This document shows positions 1 through 5,468 of a stretch of 6,839 bases of DNA, in pieces (the first letter of the stretch is position 1; each line of letters starts with the position of its first letter). A program made the translations under genes and the position numbers. The notes under the pieces are model-generated. The model ran no database searches, was not told where the DNA came from, and saw only the letters and a program-made list of their open reading frames with translations. Source of the DNA: Candidatus Kapaibacterium sp. (GTDB taxonomy: Bacteria; Bacteroidota; Ignavibacteria; Kapaibacteriales; UBA2268); NCBI GenBank assembly GCA_030835065.1, contig JAUQWR010000790.1, forward strand, positions 1 to 6,839. The letters are read 5' to 3'.

Positions 1-93
1 CAGACAAAACCTTCTTTGAGCCTTCAGGATGCTTTGAAAAATGCTCCGAAGAACAACGAAAACTGTATCAAAGTTCCTAAGGTTATCGAATAA
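1..93 (+). CDS. C-terminal end of an unrecognised protein, cut by the left edge
   Basis: Frame 1 is open from the first base to a TAA at 91-93 and gives 30 residues, ending in IKVPKVIE. I do not recognise the family from this short, hydrophilic, Asn/Lys-rich tail. It is probably a real gene end because its stop lies one base before the conserved kdsB start, the usual spacing in a tightly packed operon. The kdsB frame upstream of 95 is interrupted by stops at 17-19 and 35-37, so the two reading frames are distinct. If real, this gene is co-transcribed with kdsB, and the promoter for both lies left of the window. A role in LPS or nucleotide metabolism would be a guess from position only. Confidence 0.55.
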   Translation, partial: QTKPSLSLQDALKNAPKNNENCIKVPKVIE

Positions 94-94
94 T

Positions 95-847
95 ATGGAA
101 AAAGCTATTGGTTTTATTCCTGCAAGGTATGCTTCCACCAGGCTTCCAGCCAAACCTCTTGCTCTTATTGACGGCATTCCAATGGTTATTAGAGTCTGGC
201 AGAATGTTTCTAAATCTAAACTGCTCTCTAAAGCTGTAATCGCTACCGACGACGAAAGAATTGCTCAGGTTTGTCGCGATTTTAATGCTGATTATGTGAT
301 TACCGATCCTGAACTTCCTTCTGGTACTGATAGAATCTTCCAAGCTTATTGCCGTCTGGGCGAACAAGCCGATATTGTTTTAAATATTCAAGGCGACGAA
401 CCTCTTATCAATGCCGATGATATTGATAAATTAATTTGTAAGTTCTGCTGCTCCAAATTTGATGTCGGTACTCTTATTAAAAAAATTGATAAAATCGATG
501 ATCTCGACGACCCTTCGATAGTTAAAGTTGTTCTAGGCGATGATAATACTGCAATTTATTTCTCCCGTAGTGTAATCCCTTTCTTCAGAGACGAAGATAA
601 GTCTGTGTGGTTAGCTAAAAGAGATTATTGGAAGCATATTGGCATCTACGCTTATAAATCAGGAGCTCTAAAAATGTTTGTGTCTCTTGCTCAATCAGAT
701 CTTGAACTGACTGAAAAGCTCGAACAATTGCGCCTTCTAGAAAAAGGATTCAAATTCTTATGTGTCGAAACTCCAAATGAATTTATAAGTATTGATACTC
801 CTGAAGATTTAGAAAGGATTGAAAAATTTATTCAATCTCAAAAATAA
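95..847 (+). CDS. kdsB: 3-deoxy-manno-octulosonate cytidylyltransferase (CMP-Kdo synthetase)
   Basis: This cytosolic enzyme joins Kdo and CTP to form CMP-Kdo and pyrophosphate, the activated sugar used to build the LPS inner core. The 250-residue product has the usual family length. Visible signatures are the nucleotide-binding start IPARYASTRLPAKPL (residues 8-22, with R11, R16 and K20), ATDDERI (50-56), SGTDRI (76-81), LNIQGDEP (96-103, where D101 is the expected metal-binding Asp), the KHIGIYAYK block, the LTEKLEQLRLLEKG block, and the C-terminal IDTPEDLERIE. The ATG at 95 is chosen because the family motif begins a few residues later and because it follows the upstream stop by one base. 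An in-frame ATG at 41 would add 18 unlike residues inside the upstream gene. No strong ribosome site stands before it (a weak AAGG lies at 79-82), so coupling to upstream translation is likely. One oddity is that the His usually found just before SGTDR is Leu (L74). Confidence 0.95.
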   Translation: MEKAIGFIPARYASTRLPAKPLALIDGIPMVIRVWQNVSKSKLLSKAVIATDDERIAQVCRDFNADYVITDPELPSGTDRIFQAYCRLGEQADIVLNIQGDEPLINADDIDKLICKFCCSKFDVGTLIKKIDKIDDLDDPSIVKVVLGDDNTAIYFSRSVIPFFRDEDKSVWLAKRDYWKHIGIYAYKSGALKMFVSLAQSDLELTEKLEQLRLLEKGFKFLCVETPNEFISIDTPEDLERIEKFIQSQK

Positions 848-852
848 TATTT

Positions 853-890
853 GAGGCAGGAACAAACTACCTGCCTCTTAATTTTTTTTT
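853..890 (+). terminator. Intrinsic terminator of kdsB
   Basis: A perfect 8-bp stem, GAGGCAGG (853-860) with CCTGCCTC (870-877), encloses a 9-base loop. It is followed after TTAA by nine T residues (882-890). It starts five bases after the kdsB stop and ends the upstream gene/kdsB transcript before the converging OmpA-family gene. Confidence 0.9.
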
Positions 891-994
891 ATTACTCAAC
901 TCAAAGCTTTAATTCTGTTCACCCGATTTTTTTAATTGTACTAATTAATAATTATAATATTTATAAAATTAGTTTTGAATTGTTATATTCTGAT

Positions 995-1032
995 AAAAAA
1001 AAGAGAGGCCCGAAATTAATCACAGCCTCCCT
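995..1032 (-). terminator. Intrinsic terminator of the OmpA-family gene
   Basis: On the minus strand AGGGAGGC (1032-1025) pairs with GCCTCTCT (1009-1002). This gives an 8-bp stem with one G-U wobble and a 15-base loop, and a run of eight T residues (1002-995) begins with the last base of the stem. It lies about 20 bases past the stop of the OmpA-family gene and faces the kdsB terminator across roughly 100 bases of featureless AT-rich DNA. Confidence 0.8.
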
Positions 1033-1051
1033 AATATCCTCTCAATTGTCT

Positions 1052-2269
1052 TTATTTTATTTTGATAATTTCAACTCTTCTATTATTAGCCTTTGCCTGA
1101 GCATTTGTATTTGGCTCTATAGGCTCTGTTTGGCCTTTGCCATCTGTCTCGATTCTAGCTGCTTCGATTCCGTAATCTTTTACTAATGCATTTTTTACTG
1201 AATCTGCACGCTTTTTAGAAAGTGTCCAGTTATTTTCTGGCTTACCATCGTTATCAGTATGCCCTACAATCCTAATCTTAACAGTAGGATTTTCTTTCAA
1301 AATATCTGAAATTGCCTTCAAGGTTCCAGCTGATTCAGGCTTGATTTTATCGCTACTTACATCGAAATAAATACCATGGCTTACAATCTTACCTTCTGTC
1401 AGTAACTTGCTGCGCATATCAGGAGCAGTTGTTGTAAATCTAATATTTTTAATCATTGGCACACCATATGTGGACCAAGTATTAAACAATAATCTATTGA
1501 TTTTAGTACCAACAAAAACAACAGAAGGAAGATCTACAACTTTTTTACCTTCATGATAGATTCTTACTCTGGATTTTTGCACCCAAACAATTACATGGTT
1601 AACACTAGCGGGTTTTAAAGGTGAAATATCGGACGATCCATCTCTAACGTCGCTGGCGCCTTCTTTGTAGCCTCTCACGTCGCATCGATTTTCATGAAAT
1701 TGAATAGTAAGTCCATTTCTTCCTGGATACAATTGATCATTAAGGAAATCACCATCATTTTCATATAAATTCAACCAGAAATCCCCGAAATCATTAGGAT
1801 TTTCTTTATGTAATGGAATTACATCAAATTCGAAAATGAAATTATCTGGCAAGTTCAAATTATGTTTTAAACAAGCAACCATTTCATTTCCGGTCATTTG
1901 AAACCATTTTCCGGGATATAAATTAGTAGTCTTAATTTCGCCAGAGCTATTACCTACCCAATTGACAGGATAATCGCCGATTTCATCGCTTTCGAAATCA
2001 TCAAAAAAAAGTACTTTATCTCCTGGAATAAAATCATATTTCGAGTATGATTGAAGGCTTGGAGTATTGGATTTGTTTTCTTTTTTGTCGTTCTTCTCTT
2101 CTTTTTTGTCTTCTTTCTTTTTATCATCTTTATTATCATCGCCTTCGATTGCTTCCTCAACTTTTTCTTCTAAAACTTTTTCAGCTTTTTTCTTGAGAAA
2201 TTCAAATTGCGAATAAGAATAATTGGATGCTAAGCACATGCATACAATAATTAAAACCAGCTTTTTCAT
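1052..2269 (-). CDS. Secreted OmpA-family peptidoglycan-binding protein with charged linker and jelly-roll-like middle domain
   Basis: The 405-residue protein probably sits in the periplasm or at the inner face of the outer membrane and binds peptidoglycan. Residues 1-20 are a Sec signal peptide (hydrophobic 4-14, likely cut in SYS|QFE). Residues 26-42 look like a short charged helix, and 43-66 are almost only K, D, E and N. Residues about 78-285 form a beta-rich region starting with GDKVLFFDDFESDEIGDYP, which I read as a lectin- or glucanase-like jelly roll. Residues 293-405 are a C-terminal OmpA domain with GHTDNDG (336-342), TLSKKRADSV and NNRRVEI. D339 and R354 are 15 residues apart, as are the diaminopimelate-binding Asp and Arg of Acinetobacter OmpA. 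There is no outer-membrane barrel and no lipobox Cys. The start is supported by the signal peptide and the AGGTGG site upstream. It is a single-gene unit with its own terminator. The OmpA call is firm, whereas the function of the middle domain is unknown. Confidence 0.9.
   Translation of the reverse strand: MKKLVLIIVCMCLASNYSYSQFEFLKKKAEKVLEEKVEEAIEGDDNKDDKKKEDKKEEKNDKKENKSNTPSLQSYSKYDFIPGDKVLFFDDFESDEIGDYPVNWVGNSSGEIKTTNLYPGKWFQMTGNEMVACLKHNLNLPDNFIFEFDVIPLHKENPNDFGDFWLNLYENDGDFLNDQLYPGRNGLTIQFHENRCDVRGYKEGASDVRDGSSDISPLKPASVNHVIVWVQKSRVRIYHEGKKVVDLPSVVFVGTKINRLLFNTWSTYGVPMIKNIRFTTTAPDMRSKLLTEGKIVSHGIYFDVSSDKIKPESAGTLKAISDILKENPTVKIRIVGHTDNDGKPENNWTLSKKRADSVKNALVKDYGIEAARIETDGKGQTEPIEPNTNAQAKANNRRVEIIKIK
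2074..2141 (-). repeat. Low-complexity purine-rich tract encoding a Lys/Asp/Glu linker
   Basis: On the coding (minus) strand this stretch is nearly all A and G, with scattered T and C, built from AAA, GAA, GAC, GAT and AAC codons. It encodes residues 43-66 of the OmpA-family protein. The similar short units (KKED, KKEE, NDKKEN) suggest growth by slippage. The protein segment is likely disordered and would act as a flexible spacer after the signal peptide. Confidence 0.7.
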
Positions 2270-2272
2270 AAG

Positions 2273-2278
2273 CCACCT
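2273..2278 (-). promoter_or_regulatory. Ribosome binding site of the OmpA-family gene
   Basis: AGGTGG is read on the minus strand three bases before the ATG at 2269. It matches the anti-Shine-Dalgarno complement (GGAGGTG) in part. The spacing is short, but together with the signal peptide that begins here it fixes the start codon. Confidence 0.55.
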
Positions 2279-2348
2279 AAAATTTGACTAAACACGATAT
2301 ATTAACTTAATAAAATTTCACTATTTTTACGAATTTTTTCTTTAATTG

Positions 2349-2379
2349 TTTGCAATATAACAATCTATTAGTTAATTTG
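2349..2379 (+). promoter_or_regulatory. Bacteroidota-type promoter for the T9SS surface protein gene
   Basis: TTTG at 2349-2352 and TTAATTTG at 2372-2379 are separated by 19 bases. The known Bacteroidota primary sigma pattern is TTTG, 19-21 bases, TAnnTTTG, so the downstream box differs at one base. Transcription would begin near 2385, leaving a leader of about 25 bases before the ATG at 2410. This also argues against an in-frame ATG at 2350, which would lie inside the promoter. No equally clear promoter was found for the divergent OmpA-family gene in the same spacer. Confidence 0.5.
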
Positions 2380-2401
2380 GATAATATCTTTTTTATAGTT
2401 C

Positions 2402-2407
2402 GAGGAA
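2402..2407 (+). promoter_or_regulatory. Ribosome binding site deciding the start at 2410
   Basis: GAGGAA ends two bases before ATG 2410. Nothing comparable precedes the alternative in-frame ATG at 2350. The site selects the start that gives a standard signal peptide (MRKILLF...). Confidence 0.6.
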
Positions 2408-2409
2408 AT

Positions 2410-5400
2410 ATGAGAAAAATTTTACTTTTTATGTTCTTGAATTTACTGGTAGTTGATTACTCTTTCTCTCAAGATGCAAACTGGTTAAAAATTATCACAA
2501 AACAAGCTGGATTAGACTCCGCTCGTGGCACTCGTATTATGTGTGCTGATATCAATAATGATAATTATCCTGATTTGCTCTGGGCTACCGGCAATATTAA
2601 CAAAAACAGGCTCGGAGTCTTTCTTAACGTAGCAGATTCGAGCAAATACAATCCTTTTGGTCGTAAATTCATCGATTTTACTAAAGAGTCCGGAATTAAT
2701 ATCAATCGTGATATTAATAAAAACGGAAGAATTATTGATTTGGCTGCTTTAGCTGATATTGATAATGATGGCGATCTTGATTTAGTCACTTCTATTTACT
2801 ATCATCGCTTGGAGTCTTATAAAGGTACAAATGATCCGGGAGATCGCTCAGAAGTGATGCTCAACGACGGCAAAGGGCATTTCAGTTTAGTGCAAAGTAG
2901 CGGTATGAATACACTAAAATTAGTGGATACTTTGCCAGAGGGTTTAGTCAATTGCACTGGTTTAGCTTATTTAGATTATGATTACGATGGCAAACTGGAC
3001 TTGTATATGTCCACTTGGTTTTCGGATTACAAGTCCAATCAAGAAAAAAATTCTAATGGCTACAAAATGCGCGATGCAATTTTGAAAGGTAATGGCGATG
3101 GTTCATTCTCACTTCAATCATCCACCGGAATTGAATCAATAATTCAGCCTATGTATGGTGTCAATATCACTGACTGGAATAACGATGGCTGGCAGGATAT
3201 TATCACATCGCCTTATTGCAGATCTGGCGGATCGCTATTCAAAAATAATGCTAACGGAACTTTTACTGATGCTACTGCTGCTTCCGGCTATTCTGCTCAA
3301 AAAATGGGCGGCGACCACGGGCAGGCTCTATGCCAATGGGAAGCTTTGCCTGGTGATTTTGATAATGATGGCGATATGGATTTGCTCCAAATCAACGTGC
3401 ATGGTGGCTATGATGCCGGCGAAGGTCGCACTCATATTACTATTAATCAAGGCAAAGAAAAAAATTATATTCTCTCTTGGGATTTGGAAAAATTGAAACG
3501 AGATGCCCCACCTTCAACTACTCACCTTGGTGATGATGGCGGTACTTGGGTAGATATTGATGCTGATACCAAACTCGAAGCCATGATTGGGCAAATTGGC
3601 TACCAAGATAAAGCTTCGGGCACTAATATGGCAGGTCAGTGTCGCGTTTATTTCCTCAAGCAAGATTCTTTAGGGATTTTTAATGAAATTACTGAAAAAC
3701 TTGGTCTTAAAAAAGCTCTTCCCGATGGGCACTCTATGGAAGCCTGCGATTTTGATTTAGATGGCGACCAAGACATTTTCGTTAGTAATTTGGTCAAAGA
3801 CACTATTCCTAGCGGCGACTCTGTAATATATTCCGAACATATGCAAATCCAACTTTTAGAAAATAAAATTGGTGAAACCAAAAACTGGATTTCTTTAAAA
3901 TTAGATCCTCCTGCTGATTGCAACAAATCCGCAATTGGAGCACGAATAAAAGTATTTTACGGAAATAAACAACAAATGCGCGAAGTTCAGGCAGGAATTG
4001 GTCATTTTGCTGGTCAGCCTCCGCTTATTCAAAATTTCGGTATGGAATCGGATCGCATCGATTCACTAGTTATTCGCTGGCCCAATAAATCATTGCAGAC
4101 TACTAGCATCAAAAATCCTGCAATGAATGTTATTCATATTGCAAATCAATCCGGAACTTCTGATTATATTTTGAGAGATAAATCTGCAAATGCAATCATC
4201 GCTATCGAAGATGCTCATATTAATTTTGCCTCGACAAATGTCAATAGCTCTTCAGAATATACTGTCAAAATTAAAAATAATGGTTCAAAATCTTTAGCAT
4301 TAAGTTCAATTTCTTTAATAGATAACAACGACAAGGTATTCGAGATTACAAGCCAGATTGATCAAGGTACTCTAATTCCTGCAAATCAGGAAATTCCTTT
4401 GATCATCAAATTCACACCAAAGGCTAGAGAAATTTATACTGCAAAATTGAAAATTACATCTAATGCAATCAACGAACCAATTGCCTTGGTCGAAATTAAA
4501 GGATTTGGATTTGAAGCTAAGCCAATTATAGCCCACAATAACATTGTGATTCCGGCTACTCACATTGATTCTGTTTCTACTGTTGATTTCAAAGTCTTTA
4601 ATCGTGGCGAAATTGAATTGAAAATTGAGAGTATTGAGCTTAGCGGCGAGGATTCTGATTTATATAAAATAATAGGCACTATACCCGCACAAATTGCAGC
4701 AAATGATTCTATTTGGCTCAAGATATCTTTTACTCCTAAAGAAGTAAAACCGCATCTTTGCTCGATTATTATAAAATCTGATGCTTACAAATCGGCTATC
4801 ACTCAAGTTAATATCAACGCTGAAAGCTATGGTCCCGCTCCTGAAATCCAAACTTCTAACAAACTGGCTTTCCTTTCTGTTGGTATCAACGAAAATAAAT
4901 CTAAAGAATTAAGTATCAAGAATGCTGGTACGGCTGATTTGATAATAAACAATCTATCAATTAGTCCTGACGACGGAATTTTTTCAATCGAAAACAAGCA
5001 GACACCAATTACTATCAACAAAGACTCTTCATATGTTTTGAATGTTAAATTTTCTCCAAAAGAAATAAAAACATATGATGCTGTTTTAACAATAAAATCT
5101 AACGACAATAAAAACAAATCATTAGCAGTACCATTAAATGGAATTGGCAAAAAATCTACAGATATTAGCGACAATTGCAATTGCAGTGAATTCTATGCCG
5201 AGGCAATGCCTTTGCCTGCCAAAGATTTTCTGACACTTAAATTTAAAAATACTGAACTAAATAATTCTAGTATTTATATTAAAATCTATGATATCAGAGG
5301 TAGTCTTGTCTATTCAAATGAAATTACTAGCACAAGTATAGAAGAATTAACCATAAAACTTCCAAATTTGAGCAAAGGTATGTATAATTTGAATATTCAG

Positions 5401-5442
5401 GCTGGGATTAATATAGATAACTTGCCAATAATAATAGAATAA
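2410..5442 (+). CDS. T9SS-exported surface protein: FG-GAP/VCBS propeller, ASPIC/UnbV domain, three ASH-like domains, sorting tail
   Basis: The 1010-residue modular protein is predicted to cross the inner membrane by Sec and the outer membrane by the type IX system, ending on the cell surface or released. Residues 1-20 are a signal peptide, likely cut in SFS|QDA. Seven D-x-[DN]-x-D-type calcium-loop repeats start near residues 47, 116, 189, 255, 316, 382 and 447, 61-73 apart, which fits a seven-bladed FG-GAP/VCBS propeller of the CRTAC/UnbV type. Residues about 492-585 are an ASPIC/UnbV domain (KSAIGARI, QAGIGHFAGQ, NFGM, VIRWPNK). Three choice-of-anchor-D domains follow at about 597-701, 702-807 and 809-913, each with an FTPKE/FSPKE-like motif. 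A short linker with CNC leads to a type A sorting domain (about 928-1010: PLPAKDFLTLKF, IYDIRGSLVYS, LSKGMYNL). The gene is monocistronic, with its own promoter and terminator. The architecture call is firm. The ligand is unknown, and adhesion or polymer binding is inference. Confidence 0.92.
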   Translation: MRKILLFMFLNLLVVDYSFSQDANWLKIITKQAGLDSARGTRIMCADINNDNYPDLLWATGNINKNRLGVFLNVADSSKYNPFGRKFIDFTKESGININRDINKNGRIIDLAALADIDNDGDLDLVTSIYYHRLESYKGTNDPGDRSEVMLNDGKGHFSLVQSSGMNTLKLVDTLPEGLVNCTGLAYLDYDYDGKLDLYMSTWFSDYKSNQEKNSNGYKMRDAILKGNGDGSFSLQSSTGIESIIQPMYGVNITDWNNDGWQDIITSPYCRSGGSLFKNNANGTFTDATAASGYSAQKMGGDHGQALCQWEALPGDFDNDGDMDLLQINVHGGYDAGEGRTHITINQGKEKNYILSWDLEKLKRDAPPSTTHLGDDGGTWVDIDADTKLEAMIGQIGYQDKASGTNMAGQCRVYFLKQDSLGIFNEITEKLGLKKALPDGHSMEACDFDLDGDQDIFVSNLVKDTIPSGDSVIYSEHMQIQLLENKIGETKNWISLKLDPPADCNKSAIGARIKVFYGNKQQMREVQAGIGHFAGQPPLIQNFGMESDRIDSLVIRWPNKSLQTTSIKNPAMNVIHIANQSGTSDYILRDKSANAIIAIEDAHINFASTNVNSSSEYTVKIKNNGSKSLALSSISLIDNNDKVFEITSQIDQGTLIPANQEIPLIIKFTPKAREIYTAKLKITSNAINEPIALVEIKGFGFEAKPIIAHNNIVIPATHIDSVSTVDFKVFNRGEIELKIESIELSGEDSDLYKIIGTIPAQIAANDSIWLKISFTPKEVKPHLCSIIIKSDAYKSAITQVNINAESYGPAPEIQTSNKLAFLSVGINENKSKELSIKNAGTADLIINNLSISPDDGIFSIENKQTPITINKDSSYVLNVKFSPKEIKTYDAVLTIKSNDNKNKSLAVPLNGIGKKSTDISDNCNCSEFYAEAMPLPAKDFLTLKFKNTELNNSSIYIKIYDIRGSLVYSNEITSTSIEELTIKLPNLSKGMYNLNIQAGINIDNLPIIIE
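2759..2775 (+). repeat. 17-bp direct repeat within propeller blades, copy 1
   Basis: TTGATAATGATGGCGAT encodes most of the DxDNDGD calcium loop of the second propeller repeat. An identical copy lies exactly 600 bases (200 codons, three blades) downstream at 3359-3375. The identity at nucleotide level may reflect blade duplication or simply the same codons for a strongly constrained motif. Confidence 0.7.
3359..3375 (+). repeat. 17-bp direct repeat within propeller blades, copy 2
   Basis: This is the second copy of the calcium-loop repeat, in the fifth propeller repeat and in the same reading frame as the copy at 2759-2775. The bases that follow also remain similar (ATGGATTTG against CTTGATTTA). 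Confidence 0.7.
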
Positions 5443-5444
5443 AT

Positions 5445-5466
5445 AAGGGGGCTTTTGCCCCCTTTT
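5445..5466. terminator. Shared bidirectional intrinsic terminator
   Basis: AAGGGGGC (5445-5452) pairs perfectly with GCCCCCTT (5457-5464) around a TTTT loop. On the + strand it is followed by a short T-rich run, and on the - strand by TTATTTATT. It starts two bases after the stop of the T9SS protein gene and ends three bases before the stop of the converging GNAT gene, so one very compact hairpin can end both transcripts. Confidence 0.85.
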
Positions 5467-5468
5467 AA

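Noticed and set aside
41..94. An in-frame ATG at 41 as the kdsB start
   Set aside because: It would add 18 residues that do not resemble the family start and lies inside the upstream reading frame. The conserved IPARYxSTRLPxKPL block begins seven residues after the ATG at 95.
891..994. AT-rich spacer as a small RNA or promoter
   Set aside because: No hairpin of note, no clear promoter boxes and no reading frame. It reads as spacer between two facing terminators.
851..1186. An open + strand frame after kdsB
   Set aside because: It runs through the kdsB terminator and across the 3' end of the OmpA-family gene, has no ribosome site, and encodes a low-complexity product with no family features.
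2074..2141. Pyrimidine-rich + strand tract as a regulatory or CRISPR-like repeat
   Set aside because: There are no spaced identical units. It is simply the complement of Lys/Glu/Asp codons in the OmpA-family gene.
2207..2269. OmpA-family protein as a lipoprotein (Cys residues in the signal region)
   Set aside because: C10 and C12 lie within the hydrophobic core and are not in a lipobox such as L-[AS]-[GA]-C. SYS|Q fits signal peptidase I better.
2350..2409. An in-frame ATG at 2350 as start of the T9SS protein
   Set aside because: It overlaps the promoter-like boxes and lacks a ribosome site, and it would bury the signal peptide behind 20 residues. ATG 2410 has GAGGAA and a standard signal peptide.
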